A stretch of 64,000 bases of DNA from Echinococcus granulosus (taxonomy: Eukaryota > Platyhelminthes > Cestoda > Cyclophyllidea > Taeniidae): assembly GCF_000524195.1 (NCBI RefSeq), contig NW_020170382.1, positions 180,863 to 244,862 on the forward strand, read 5' to 3'. Under the pieces are notes generated by a model. It searched no databases. It was not told where the DNA came from and was given only the letters and a program-made list of their open reading frames with translations. Numbering within the stretch: the stretch's first letter is position 1; the number at the start of each line of letters is the position of its first letter. A program made the position numbers and the translations under genes. Of this stretch, positions 24,201 to 34,982 are shown piece by piece.

Positions 24201-24792
24201 CATGGCCACCGCCTCAAGTTCCGACCTCCCAGGTACCGCAAGCAACGGGGGCAGCGTTGATTCCATTTCTTTCTATGGCCCTTACCGATACCCCTCCCAC
24301 TCAGGCTACTCCGGAGGGCATCCAGTCACTGGGGTTACTGCGGGTGCCTTTCTCACCTCCGTCCCCTCTCCCCAACCATCTACCAGTGTTAATTCGATTC
24401 GGAGCTCTCCGGTCACCTCTGGCTACTCCCCACCGACCCAGTTTCGAGCAACACAGAATGGTTCACTCCTTGGTAGATATGGAAACTTTTACGGTGGACA
24501 AGAACAGCAACAACAGCAACAGCCTGGTCCCACTTCTGGTCAATCTTCGGGATCGGGGCAGCAGCTCAGGCGGCAGACTTCGTTTAGCGGTGGCCTTAAC
24601 AGCAATAATAATGCCACTGCTAGCAATGAGAGCAGTTCCTTTGGTGGCGGTCGTGGCGGTGGTAGTGGTAGCAGTAGCAGCGCTGGTGGCGATGGTGGTG
24701 CGGCCTTTGTGCCTCAGCATCATCACCATCATCATCATCACCATCAGCACTCTGACTCGGGGCCCCTGCAACAGGATATTCACGCAAATTAG
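3123..24792 (+). CDS. Meis: Meis/homothorax TALE homeobox transcription factor (12 coding exons)
   Basis: The coding exons are 3123-3206, 9581-10050, 10995-11181, 13513-13566, 13640-13690, 14367-15104, 17228-17477, 19750-19895, 20236-20312, 22106-22164, 23061-23141 and 24122-24792. They total 2868 nt, keep phase at every junction and give about 955 residues. The HM1 part of the PBX/Exd-binding domain begins [20 protein letters not shown] near residue 182. HM2 ends [13 protein letters not shown] near 283-295. The homeodomain (~636-698) has the TALE loop [12 protein letters not shown] and the recognition helix VNNWFINARRR with Ile at position 50. QPMIDQSNR follows, which separates Meis from Pknox. 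Meis is a nuclear PBX partner in axial and neural patterning. Vertebrate Meis proteins have roughly 400-470 residues; the excess here is Gln/Ser/Pro, Ala, Gly and His low-complexity sequence. The start codon is the least certain point, because an upstream exon could splice to 3067. Confidence 0.95.
3207..9580 (+). other. Meis intron 1 (6.4 kb)
   Basis: The intron is bounded by gtacgt and acctctttag. I see no convincing exon inside it. It contains an alternating purine-pyrimidine GC run (~5560-5575), a short pol III A-box-like stretch on the minus strand near 4780-4835, and the CACGTG cluster at 8839-8915. Confidence 0.6.
8831..8920 (+). promoter_or_regulatory. cluster of three CACGTG E-boxes with CCAAT box in Meis intron 1
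   Basis: CACGTG occurs at 8839-8844, 8850-8855 and 8910-8915. The first two are 11 bp apart, about one helical turn. Between them and the third lie a CCAAT box (~8884-8888) inside the inverted repeat GCACCA...TGGTGC, and repeated GCGCGCTCAC motifs. The GC-rich block is ~670 bp before exon 2, so it could be an enhancer or internal promoter (bHLH-Zip family sites). The function is inferred. Confidence 0.35.
9581..10050 (+). CDS. Meis: Meis exon 2 (Gln/Ser/Pro-rich N-terminal region, ends AIY-D)
   Basis: The acceptor acctctttag and donor GA|gtaagt give 470 nt, phase 0 in and 2 out. The exon encodes Gln- and Pro-rich low-complexity sequence ending QAIY. The split codon GA|C makes the Asp before HPLYPLL, as at the equivalent point in vertebrate AIYGHPLFPLL. 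Confidence 0.9.
10725..10743. repeat. (GCAG)n microsatellite
   Basis: A short run of GGCA/GCAG tetranucleotides lies inside Meis intron 2 (10051-10994). That intron otherwise shows nothing recognisable. Confidence 0.7.
10995..11181 (+). CDS. Meis: Meis exon 3 (HM1 helix)
   Basis: The acceptor ccctacag and donor AAC|gtgagt flank this exon. It encodes [20 protein letters not shown] and, after a Ser/Asn linker, [12 protein letters not shown]. These match the two conserved stretches of the Meis homology region that precede HM2 in animals. Confidence 0.95.
11182..13512 (+). other. Meis intron 3
   Basis: 2.3 kb between gtgagt and ttttctag. I see no convincing exon, tRNA or structured repeat in it; the open frames on both strands lack recognisable domains. 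Confidence 0.5.
13513..13566 (+). CDS. Meis: Meis exon 4 (54 nt, start of HM2)
   Basis: The exon encodes [18 protein letters not shown] between cttttctag and gtaagt, phase 0 on both sides. It aligns with the IRAEKPLFSS..ELDNL part of vertebrate Meis. Confidence 0.9.
13640..13690 (+). CDS. Meis: Meis exon 5 (51 nt, HM2 helix)
   Basis: The exon encodes [17 protein letters not shown] between ggttcacag and gttggt, phase 0 on both sides. It aligns closely with MIQAIQVLRFHLLELEK of vertebrate Meis. The preceding intron is only 73 bp. Confidence 0.95.
14367..15104 (+). CDS. Meis: Meis exon 6 (end of HM2 plus long linker)
   Basis: The exon begins [20 protein letters not shown] immediately after ttgtag, completing HM2. 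About 210 residues of Pro/Ser/Gln/His-rich sequence follow, with an Ala run encoded near 15049-15088 and a CAG/CAA run near 14815-14835. The donor AAG|gtaaat follows 15104 in phase 0. Confidence 0.95.
15105..17227 (+). other. Meis intron 6
   Basis: The intron contains a (GT)n run (16411-16428), GT/CA-rich sequence around 16320-16430 and the hAT-type MITE at 16965-17192. No exon is recognised. Confidence 0.6.
16965..17192. mobile_element. non-autonomous hAT-type MITE
   Basis: The 228-bp segment is bounded by perfect 15-bp terminal inverted repeats, CAGTGGTTCCCAACC at the left and its reverse complement at the right. This is the terminus typical of hAT elements of the Charlie type (CAGNGGTTCYCAACC). 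There is no coding capacity inside. The 8-bp flanks (CGTTAGAG / GCTTAGCA) match at only four central positions, so the target duplication is decayed or absent. The right end is 35 bp from the exon 7 acceptor. Confidence 0.8.
17228..17477 (+). CDS. Meis: Meis exon 7 (Ser/Gly-rich linker)
   Basis: The acceptor gtcgcacacag and donor ACTG|gtggg give phase 0 in and 1 out. The encoded sequence ([20 protein letters not shown]...) is Ser/Gly-rich and corresponds to the variable linker before the homeodomain. The split Gly codon joins TG to DGFAKS of exon 8. Confidence 0.88.
17478..19749 (+). other. Meis intron 7
   Basis: 2.3 kb without a recognised exon. A long antisense open frame (18413-19033) is driven by GCT/GGT-type trinucleotide repeats around 18570-18700 and shows no domain. 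Confidence 0.5.
19750..19895 (+). CDS. Meis: Meis exon 8 (homeodomain helices 1 to start of 2)
   Basis: The exon follows ttttttgtcag. After an acidic stretch ([10 protein letters not shown]) it encodes [20 protein letters not shown] and LFQHLS, nearly identical to the Meis homeodomain N-terminal half. The donor TCC|gtgagt is in phase 0, directly before the TALE HPYP loop. Confidence 0.97.
20236..20312 (+). CDS. Meis: Meis exon 9 (TALE loop to recognition helix)
   Basis: The exon encodes [20 protein letters not shown] then LQVNN and the first two bases of the Trp codon. This is the TALE three-residue loop and helices 2-3. The donor TG|gtgagt splits Trp48. Confidence 0.97.
20313..22105 (+). 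other. Meis intron 9
   Basis: 1.8 kb. A perfect 11-bp inverted repeat (TAAGCCAAAGT, ~20841 and ~21009) is near the frequency expected by chance. No exon or other element is recognised. Confidence 0.5.
22106..22164 (+). CDS. Meis: Meis exon 10 (end of homeodomain)
   Basis: After tattttag the exon completes Trp and encodes [19 protein letters not shown], the end of helix 3 and the Meis-specific tail. The donor is G|gtaagt, phase 1. Confidence 0.97.
23061..23141 (+). CDS. Meis: Meis exon 11 (post-homeodomain)
   Basis: The exon encodes [20 protein letters not shown] then FAAYGHPG between tttatctcag and gttggt, with phase preserved on both sides (1 to 1). The conservation is weak, so the support comes from splice sites and frame. 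Confidence 0.85.
24122..24792 (+). CDS. Meis: Meis exon 12 (terminal, low-complexity C terminus)
   Basis: After ttgtttacag the frame continues [20 protein letters not shown] to the TAG at 24790-24792. It contains Ser/Gly, Gln (~24505-24522) and Gly runs, then a nearly pure His tract encoded at 24718-24750. Such tracts are slippage-prone and often disordered activation-type regions. No AATAAA is seen close to the stop; the nearest plus-strand copies are at ~26772 and ~26813. Confidence 0.93.
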
Positions 24793-27582
24793 TTATTGCT
24801 TTACACATCCCCCTCTTCTTTAGATATATACGCTCTTACACCCCACGTACTGTACTACACAATTTCAGATGCCGCTCTTCTCACCCTTTCTCTCCTCTCT
24901 CTCTAGTGCCATCGCACACTACCTTTTCAAGCACACGTTCTTATTCCTGGTGCTTGTGTGTGAGAGAACTCCTCTACTATGTGTACACATCCTATGAAAG
25001 ATACAGATGCTCGGACAGCCATTAAGTGTGAGGGAAGGCCATGCTTGTTTGCGCCTATATGGCCTGCGTTTGTCGTTCTGTTGGTACAGTACTACTGGTA
25101 TTGATGTGTGACGACTCAGTTGTACAGCAAAGCAATTTGCACTGATTACGCCTTTGTCTCTTTATGTATGTGCGCTGGTGAAAGAGTGGCTGGGAGAGTT
25201 GGGGCTTGATGGATTACTCCCCCGTCCACAAATCAATCAACCAACCAAGTCGACAGCTGAGCGTGCATTAGTTTCTGGGCACCGCTTGTAGGCCTCTAGA
25301 GTCGTCTGCTTGATCGTACTATTACTTTGGAGGGTTTGCAGAGTGGCTAGCTATTTGGCTTTGACAGCTACGCTCTTCGCAATTAATAGCCATGATATTG
25401 ACCTTGAGATGTGGAGTGTGGGGGTGGCTGGGCGCATTTGAGGCACCCTGCTCCTCAACCGCTGCTGTACCATCACCACCACAGCCTTCTACCCGAGGGG
25501 GCTATATATCACTTAGAACCGTGTGCATGCTGAATTAGTCATGGTGGCTTTTGTGCGAAAGGACGGTTTAAAGAGAGGACGGGGCGGAAGGTGGGTGGGG
25601 ACAGGGCGGAAAATTGCCCCTTCACCGCTCTCTCTCTCTCCCGTGACTCAGGCAGCAACGAAACAAAGTGGTCGCCGCTGCTGCTGCAGCAACTGCAAGC
25701 AAGGGCAAAAGACAGTCGAAAAAGTGGCTGCCAACGACAGTGAAAAATGAATTCGGTTTTTTGAGCACGGAGTTGCTCGAAACTTGTCTATGCAACTTCA
25801 AAACTGGTCTAACAGGTGGCACAACATGGCAGCGCGATGAGACGCAAGTGTCACGTGTTGATGGCTCTCGAGAGTAATCTTGACGGCTCTTCACATGCAC
25901 TTCATGCAAACCTCAATCGGTTGCACCTGCATTGAATCCCAGTGGTTATTTGGCAGTACAGCTAGAACCCGAAGGGGTTTGTCTTCAAGAAAACTCTGGC
26001 AGACGCTCGGTTACCAATATTTTAAAAGCGGTTAAGTGGTTATGTGTACTTCCTCGTGGCTTAAAGATCAAACCTTTCATTTAGAGGCAGTTCCACACTT
26101 CATTATTATTGAGGCGAACAACAACAGTCGTAAAGGCAGCCATAAACTTAGTACGCAGAGAATAATCATAATTGGCGAGGGTATAATCGTAATGATTAAT
26201 GTATAGTCTGTGCAACATGTTTCAAAGCCAGCCTTCAGTACATTGCTGGATAGCTGAATAAGAGTTATAGCCGGGAGGGAGTATCACGTTTTATATTGCG
26301 TCCTTAACTGGGTGCTCTAGTTGTTGGCATGCAACAGGCTTCAGAGCCTCATCTATCAGACGACAAAAACGCAATGCAATTGCACTGTGTGAGAGGGTCA
26401 AAATACGCTTTCGATGCGGTGAGTGAGCAGATGAAAACACTGAGCATAACAGATCTCCACGTTAGTTACCCTTGATTACACCCAGCTTTAATACGTCTTG
26501 TGGTAAAGCCACCTCCATTTCTTCACCAACAAAGCAGAAGTTGGTTAGACCTGCTTTTAAACCTCTTTCTCTTCTTGTTCGCCATTGTCGGAGGAAAATA
26601 AGTTACCGTGACACTTACCTTAGTATAAAAAGCCATTTGAAATCACAACAGCACGGATTTACGGAGTTGGGCTAGGATACTGATTTCTTGGAAGATTTAC
26701 AAAGTTCGGGTGTCTGAGAATGGGCTTTATTGTATCATGAAGAGACGACGTAGAGGTCATTGTGCAGAAGACCAATAAATCTATTTCCTTTGTGGTTTCA
26801 AATCTTGCAGAATAAAGGTTTTTCAATGGGCTGGATACAGCGCTCAAGCTCATACATTTCCTTTCCTTGCAAATGTGAAGTGGAGCTCACGGTTCAGGCG
26901 AACCGATCTTCTTGTTTCCTTATTTATCATACTGTAAAAGTAAGGCGAAAATTAACAAAATACGTTATGTAGTGAGGATCTTACATATTATTTAGGTGCA
27001 GGGAGAATTGTTCATCTTACAGTTAAGAACGTCGCACCAATTAAATCGTTGGAATGACTTTTGCAAGACTTGCCTATAAGATGTGGCATTTTCAACCAGT
27101 TAGGAATGAGTCCATTAGGATATCTACTATTCACAGTGTAGCAAAGCAAACACCTTTATTTAAATATCTCCATTCAGTAGTGTAAGGGTTCGTTTGATAC
27201 CAAATACTCCAAAAAACTGCCTTTGGAAGGAATTTTAATGGCTTGCTGCCTGGAAAATTGATCACCACAAATCAAATACTTTGTTTTCATACAGCACTGA
27301 TTGTCAAATTTTGCTGACTGATTCGGATGCTTATTGGAATTTCTGACTTCACTACGATTTACTCCAAGAATGTCACACATTTGTGACACTGGGGTCGGGT
27401 TAGAAAATCGAGGCTTCAGATATCCTCGAGGAGGGTAAATAAGAAAACTAGGGATAAATTATGATGTACCATTTTAACCAGTAAAGATCAATGGTCAAAT
27501 TAAGAAACTTAGCCCTTAAGCACTTGCAATTAAATATTGTTGAGTAGAAGCCTGCAAAATTTGAGCTCTCCCGAGAATGACT
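24793..27582 (+). other. Meis 3' flank / intergenic
   Basis: This includes the Meis 3' UTR, whose end is not fixed. No recognisable coding exon follows. Two AATAAA motifs on + (~26772, ~26813) are candidates for a distal poly(A) site. Confidence 0.4.
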
Positions 27583-27711
27583 TCTAATGCTTTATTGATA
27601 ATGAATTAGATTAAAAGACAAACCTCTAAATTACATTTTTTGGTCGCCAACGCATATTCCGTCCAAGTATTGTGTCTTCTTTTGTATTCAGGGAAGTCTC
27701 GAGGAGCTACA
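27583..27711 (+). repeat. 5' LTR of element A (internally deleted)
   Basis: This copy shares TAATGCTTTATT at its start, and the stretch from AGTATTGTGTCTTCTTT to the terminal CTACA, with the 3' copy. It is 129 bp against 195 bp. Confidence 0.65.
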
Positions 27712-28439
27712 TTGGTAGCAGTGGAAAGCGAAACCGACCTTAAAGGCCATCTATCCTGATTTTTAATTGTCGATGGTAAACCCTAGCGCAAAAGCAGTGC
27801 ATATGCTACTGGTGGAAGAATCTGTGAAGCCTCCTAACATCAGGGTTGAAAATGATGTCTACAGTCGGCAAATATCCCAGTCCATTGCTCTACAGGAAAG
27901 CTATTAACAACTGAACCGACACTACCTATGACCGTGAAACACATGGAAAGTCTGGTACAGAAATGTCTACGGTACCCCTGTGAAGTTGTCAAGTGTAGGC
28001 ATGACAACCGCTCACCTCTCTACTAGCTGCATAGAACCCGGATAAATATGTAGCAGAGCATCATTGAAGTGAGAACGACGTGGCAAGGAGGAAAAGATGA
28101 GAAACCTTACCCTCTAAAAACTATGTTAAATCCCGTCCTTTGTCATATAACTGCTTTTAGGCCAGTGTTCTTACAATCAGCTATGGGCACGCCTAATGAC
28201 AAGCACATTCCCCATCCCTTAGTATAGTTCCCAAACAGGACAAACCGGATGCAGCGGAATTGTTAAGAGGGATCAGTGAGGTTGCTGTCATGTGTCATCT
28301 CGGTTACAAGCTAGTTCAATAACTGGCTGGATTGATTCGTGGGTGTATTTCCTGCAGCACCAACTACCTTGTAACGGTCAACGTGGGAGGTTGACCAAGG
28401 AGAGCGATGGTGACGGGGCTCGAAAGAGGAGAAAGATTA

Positions 28440-28634
28440 TGTAATACTTTATTTATTTTCTAAACTCTACTTTTGATAAGGGACCGCTTAGGGGCTCCGC
28501 CATTGTACCTGCGCTGGGCGGTCTGGCCTCTGGACCATACCAACAGCCTCCAACCCTTCTGTAGGTGAACTATACACTATTCTGCCTGAGTATTGTGTCT
28601 TCTTTCGTCTTTAAGGAAACCTCGGAGTGCTACA
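28440..28634 (+). repeat. 3' LTR of element A
   Basis: This is the complete 195-bp copy with TG...CA termini and the GGGGCTC core shared with the copies at ~35072-35090 (reverse) and 45913-45931. Confidence 0.75.
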
Positions 28635-30515
28635 ACACCGTTAATTGTTTTAATCCATTTTTGTGTTTTCGTAGATCACGAATGTTGGTGCGTGTAACTT
28701 GCGGCTCAGGCTACGTGTCTAGGTTCGTTCAGTGATATTAATTGTTACTTTCAGTCGAATCAGTTCTTCAAATTACATATTCACCTCATTGAGGAATTTG
28801 CATGGTCATTCAAACATCATGTAGTGGCTCACTCCACCCTCACTTTGACATTACCAGGATTGAATAGCATCTGCTATCCTGCGGCCAGCATAATTTTTCA
28901 ACCCATCGGCCATTAGTCACATTTCCAACGTAGTGTACCCCTCCATAAATCATTCCATCAGAAGTGACTGCAAAAACCACACGGATTATGCAGGAGGGGA
29001 AGGTGGATAAGGAGAAAGAGGAGGAAGGGGCAGACATTATTGAATGGACAAGCCATTAACTTTGTCCGCCAACTTATTACTCTTAGCATTTGGGGAGTGC
29101 TTCGCAGAGTTTGCCTGCTGTCTAATCTCAGTCTCAAGGTTAGGACGGGGTAGGAGGAAGTGGGGAGCATGGCCGGTGTCATTAATCACCGCATTTTGAT
29201 GATTAGCATTTGCCCATCGCCCGGTGACATCTAACTACACAGCATGGCAAATCATCCACGATTTTGCAAAAGCTATTGGTACGGGCGCAAGATTTGCCCA
29301 TCCCCTTACCTTGTCCCTTTTAAATTGTCTAAGAGTTCATGCCACGCGTATGAATAGGGAAAATTCCCATTCAAAAGTTATTTATGTTGGTTTTATGTCC
29401 AATTCGATGTAGAAATTAAAATTTAATAGCAAATGACTGGACTCCCATTCATTCTCTGGGAAACGCATCGCTACTTCTAAGTAAAAAAGAAAAGAAATAG
29501 GTCAAAATTTTTTAATTTAGGTTATGTGTAACTTAATATTTACCGAAATAGACTTACAAAGTGAGCCCATGAGAAAAAGATACTTCTATTTATATCATCT
29601 GGACTTGCGTTATGCTTTAAATGAGGAGGAAAAAGGATTGGTGACAGTGTAAACAAAGGGGCAGACGAGATGCCGACAGACAGATGTCAGTAGTTCTCAA
29701 TATGTCTGCAACAGCAGCAGTCACGATCAAGAAGCCAGGCGAGCCAGGCTCAAAGCTCAAATAACATTGCTACACTGCATATCCATCTAAATGACGACTT
29801 TGTGCTTGTGATGGGGAAATGAGGTCCTGCCAACCGAATAGCAAGATTATAAACTGTAGGGCTTTAGAAAGGTAAATTGAGGCTCCTCTGACGAATCACT
29901 TCATCAGAAATAAGAAAACATGCATAGTGGTGACACGTTTAACTAAAGAATACATAAATCTGAATTCAAATCCTACTTGTTTTTGACCTTGGCCGTCTAG
30001 ATGCCTTCACGACTTCAGGGGGACGAATCAATATCTGAGCATTTCAGAACAGACAAAGTTCTCCGTCTTCAGACACGGGACATCGGTGGACTAGCAACAC
30101 ATAATGATACTGGCACAGGTAATGAGAGTAAACTGCTTCAATGGGCAGGCCAGAAGGCGATGTTGGAGGGACAGAAATCTTCATACTATGCCAATGAGCT
30201 GAATCTTTTCACGAGAGAGGCTTAGCTTTAGAAGCAAGTCAATACTTACTATACACTGTTTGAGGGTAATGGCAAAAAAACTCTCAAAATGAACTAAAGA
30301 CTGCCTTTTTGTTTGTCCCAGATAAGCGTGCTTCCGCTCACCATGTATTACAGTACCAATTTTTCTGCAAAAACAGAGTTACCACAGCTTCGACGCCAGC
30401 GCTGGAGCTGAGTAGGTGGAGGAGGAGGCAATGGAGGCAGCGGAGGAGGAGTAGGAGGAGGCAGAGAGGAGTCAATTTGCTGATGAAATTCTACTCCCCT
30501 TCCCTTCCCCTTCCC

Positions 30516-30540
30516 TCCTCTCTCTCTCTCTCTCTCTCTC
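30516..30540. repeat. (TC)n microsatellite
   Basis: A pure CT dinucleotide run following CCCTTCC-type polypyrimidine sequence. Confidence 0.9.
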
Positions 30541-30603
30541 GCTCTGACTGTACCGCTGTCTCCTCCACCAAGCCAACTCTACCCTACCCAATCCAACACA
30601 CCA

Positions 30604-30650
30604 TATCACATCACATCACACTACACCACACCACACCACACCACACTACA
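30604..30650. repeat. CACAT/CCACA pentanucleotide repeat
   Basis: Consecutive 5-bp units drift from TCACA to CCACA. Confidence 0.8.
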
Positions 30651-31069
30651 TGCCTTAAAAGTACACACTCGGCATTTTGAGTGTCAAGTCAGCTGCTTTG
30701 TTTTTTGCTACGAAGCACAGCAGAGCACAGCACAGTGCACCACACAGGGAGTCTAAAATAGGACCCCAAAAGCGAGCCTCATCTGCCTCGTAACGAGCGC
30801 CTCGCCGATTGCACAGCGAAGTGAGGGAGTGTGCACACCACCACTCCCTCGGGTAGGGTACCACCGTGTCGAGTTGGTACGGCTTTTTTCACCTCATCGT
30901 CAGTTTTGTATACATCACATGCTTTGATGGGGTGGTAGAGGACCACCCCAACCACCTCCACCACCTCATGCGTGGCGGTCACATCACTCAGGTTGACTGC
31001 AGATTCGTGACCCACTCAGAAAGTAGGCATCCTCATTGGCGACTGAAGGCTGGTCACTTGCTTGCTCCC

Positions 31070-31113
31070 TCATTCATTCACTCACTCACTCACTCACTCA
31101 CCCACCCACCCAC
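31070..31113. repeat. (CTCA)n / (CCCA)n tetranucleotide repeat
   Basis: Tandem ATTC, ACTC, then ACCC tetramers. Confidence 0.85.
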
Positions 31114-31305
31114 TGCAGGCGCTACTGAAGTATGCCCGACTACCACCATCCCCTCCTCCAACACATCTCACACTCGCCTCAACACGTCCTCATCTCTCGC
31201 ACCTCCACACAGTCGCAGACACAACCAAACAATCACCCACCGAATGCTTCACGACTTTGCAGTGCTGAAAGTCGGGTGTCACCTTCTCCTCTAACCACAT
31301 GACAG

Positions 31306-31446
<141 letters not shown>

Positions 31447-31546
31447 NNNNNNNNNNNNNNNNNNNNNNNNNNNNNNNNNNNNNNNNNNNNNNNNNNNNNN
31501 NNNNNNNNNNNNNNNNNNNNNNNNNNNNNNNNNNNNNNNNNNNNNN
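31447..31546. other. assembly gap (100 N)
   Basis: Exactly 100 Ns, the usual placeholder for a gap of unknown size. (CA)n lies on the left and (TC)n on the right, so the gap probably comes from a microsatellite. Long open frames crossing it are artefacts. Confidence 0.98.
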
Positions 31547-34500
31547 TCTCTCTCTCTCGTTCCTCTTCTCTCCCAGTCTCATCCTTGCCCCCCCCCGCTC
31601 CCCAAAATCCCTCAGTTCCCTAAAACCTTGAACGCACGCGCACCACTTAATCATTTCCGTGGGCTTGCTCACGGCTTGATTTACGATCAACTGCGACGTA
31701 CTGCTGCTGCTTCTGCTGCAGTAGCGGCAGCGGCAGAAGCAGCAGTGCTTTCTCACTCTCTTACTCGTTCGCAGTTGCACTAGCACTCGACTCGCTTCCC
31801 TCGTGCTTGCGTGCCTGGTGGACAGTGTTTTGAGAAGGGAAAAACTCATATTGAAAGCAGACGAAAGTGGGAGGACGAAAGAGCGAGAGAGAGCCTGGGT
31901 AAACACACATTTTTGCGAACTGAATGCACAAAAAACTATAAGCCGGATGCGCTAACGTTCGACGTAAACGGCTCGGTTACTTGTGACAGAGTCAAAGAAA
32001 GGAGGAGGCCTTTTTGATGGCATGTTGAGATTGGCATTCTGAGGGAGTTCACGCTTTTAAATAGGGCCAGACAAGTGTGTTGCGATAGTTTTTTCTTAAA
32101 CTGTCATTTCTTTAAAAATTTTTGACGAAAAGCGAAGTCAAAGTGTCCAACTTTCCTTCTTCTTTTAAAGTCTCCAAACCTGTCCAGTGGAAATAGATTT
32201 GTTAATATCCAAAGTGTAGAATACCTGGAAATCAAAATTCATGGTTGCAGGAAACAAAACCAGAGCTTTTTGGGAAGTGAAGAAGAAAGAATATTTTTTT
32301 TACAAAAAAAACAGGGCAGGTTTAGACTGAAATGCTCCATGAAAAACGTCCCACCTTCGAACAACGACTCTAGAGAGCCATGACATTAACTAGATGGTAA
32401 AGCTTGTGAATAACTGACTTTCAGTTCCTCGGTGATATTTTATTCTGTCAAATTTCATTGATAAACTAATATTTGAAAACCGCCTTAATCACCATCTTAG
32501 CGGATGCATTCAAATGACTGTGGAAGAAGCAGCGGATTTTGGATTTCCCGACTACCTGACAAGTCCGAATTAGCGCTCAAAATGCAAAGGTGGCATAATT
32601 TCGGGACTTGAATTTGAAGTAAAATATAGTTTACTAGATCAACTTTCTATATAGCTCTTGAAAATTAGAGTTTTGAGTGCTTTTTTACCGCCAAAATAAC
32701 TGTAGCTTAACTGGGGTCCTCCGGGAACTTCGGGAACTTTGGTAGAAAATTTGACACGGCATCGTTTTTGAGTTGTAATGCATGAGAAAGAAAGTATTAA
32801 TTTAAACTCTATGCTATGATGAGAGCCCCATATATCACGACGATTGAATAAATCCTTGAAATGTTAGTCGGCGCTTGTTTATGTCTGGTTTCGTGACGAA
32901 GGGCCTGGCCCTCTTTCCGCGTGAGCGTGTGTGTATGCATGTGAACACTCACGAAATATCTTTTCACTTACCAAATAGCATGGTTTCATTAAACCAAGAC
33001 TAAGGTTGCTTTTCTCACGTTAAAAAGAAACGTTTTAGCACATTTTTTTTTAGGTAGATAGCATGCGCGATAGTTGATTTCTGGAAAGCATGTAAATGAT
33101 GACGCGGGGCAAACTGGTCTTCCTCTTCCCCTTTGGTTAATTTTCAAATGAAAAACTCTTTCCTCAATGGAAGAAAAACAGGGTGTATTTTGGTGCAGTA
33201 ATTAGTTGCACTTTATCCTTGTGTAATTATCTAAGCTAACCCCCAAGCAAAGGTGGTCACGATGGCTTGTTACCATTCACCGACCGATTGACACCTCGTG
33301 CGCTCTCGGCATCCTCACAAAGACCTCAAAGACAATTTTAATTCCTCTAAAGTTGTAGGTTTGTAGAACTAGAAAAGAATTTACTTCCCCAATCTTTATC
33401 AGAAGGCAAAAGTGAAGAGGAGATGCCTGAACCTGGATTATCGGAGGGTGAAATTAATTTCCTTAACGTCGTCACCTCACCACACACACAGAGAGAATTA
33501 CGAAAACACCTTCATCGGTTTATTTGCAGTGAAACCAAATAAACTAAATAGATTTTGGTTTGGCCGAGACAGCTTTTGCATTAACGAAAGTGATATAAAC
33601 AAAGACCCCGGAATGTGGTGGTAGTGGCGGTGGTGGTATGGCTAACAGCTAGAGCGGCTTCTCCACGAGAACAATAAACCATTCCGGCTCTCATAGGGTC
33701 GCAAACTGCCACACTGTGGATTCACCTAATTGAGCAGTCAAACCATTTTTTTATGGGAATCAGTCTATCATTATACATAAAATTTCTTCAGTTCCTAGGA
33801 GATTTCGCCCCAAAATACAAGACACTGGATTTTAGTAGTTTAATAGAACAAAGATAAAGTACTTGTTTTGGTATTTCTTTGCTATTTACTTTGTTTACCA
33901 GAGCTTAAAATTATTCTGAGATTTGATGGGAACTGCATTGATTTAAGTATTACTTGGCTGAATTTAATTGGCTGAACAACTTCTTCAAAAACCGAATATC
34001 AAAAATTTCGTAATTTGCTGGTAAAATTTCGGAAATACAGACAAAGGACCATAGCGATATTTCAAAAACCGAGACAAATTATAGTTATGAACGTATGTCC
34101 CGGATTTCTCTTATTTCGATATTTATTTAAATTAGACCTAGGAGAGAACCAATGATGACATTCAAATGGGTTACATATTAATGGGCCAACATTGACAGTA
34201 ATTGGCCCGAGGGTAACCCCCAACACGAATAAATTCATTTTGATGTCTGGCAAACAAATTAGCATTAAATAACACTACTTTTACCGATTTACATATGTGG
34301 ACCATCTGGACCGGTTCGCTCTCTCTCTCTCTCTCTCCACCTGACTATGAGGAGGAGGATTGGGGTAACTTGCATACATTAGATAACTAATAAAGACGAC
34401 GATAGAGGAGAAAAAGAAAAAAATGCGAGAATTTTGCGCAGAATTTTTTGCCCTTTCCACCGCTTTTTCCTCCTCTCATTTCAAACTTGTCACAATCTAA

Positions 34501-34982
34501 TCGGCCTGTCATCAGCTCAGCGCAGAAGCAGGTACGGTGATGGCGATGTTGTTGATGATGACGGTAATACCGAAGGTAAAGAGGATGTGTGTGAGTGTAG
34601 CGCTATCGCGGTGTCCTGTCAGCATTGTCGGATTCGAATGTGGGGATTTGAGATGAGGGAGGAGAGAGGAGGAGGAGGAGGAGGAGGAAGAGAGGGGAAG
34701 TGATGGGATGGCAGAAGTCTGTCATTGTGTTTTCTGCGCAGATACGCTATCCGGTGTACGACTGTTAAAGAAGAGATGGATGCTGCGCACTTGACTTGCT
34801 CAATACACAATACGCATGATTATTATGCCTCGTTGACTGGTTAATCAGGCTTGTTATTGTGTTTTATTAAACAGCGCAATACTTACATCGCCTCCTTTAG
34901 AGTTGTTAAACTTCCGTTTGTTTTTTCACCATCGACTTTGAGTAGTGAATTGACTGCAAATTTTAGTAAACTAGCTTTCTAG
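31547..34982. other. intergenic, no gene recognised
   Basis: Begins with a short (TC)n. A CAG/CTG-rich imperfect palindrome lies near 31700-31745, a (CT)n run at 34319-34337 and a (GGA)n run at ~34666-34689. No coding signal is convincing. Confidence 0.5.

Larger units (their letters stand above)
27583..28634 (+). mobile_element. miniature LTR retroelement copy A (TRIM-like)
   Basis: Two direct copies of an LTR-like sequence flank ~730 bp without coding capacity. The right copy (28440-28634, 195 bp) starts TGTAATAC, contains the block CGCTTAGGGGCTCCGCCAT (28485-28503) and ends GTGCTACA. The left copy (27583-27711) matches at both ends but lacks ~66 internal bases including that block; it ends GAGCTACA. 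Immediately after it comes T TGGTAGCAG (27712-27721), whose last nine bases complement the 3' end of initiator Met tRNA (CTGCTACCA), a classic primer-binding site. A purine-rich tract (GAAAGAGGAGAAAGA, ~28422-28436) precedes the right copy. No target duplication is evident. Non-coding elements of this form are called TRIMs and are described from taeniid tapeworms. Confidence 0.75.
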
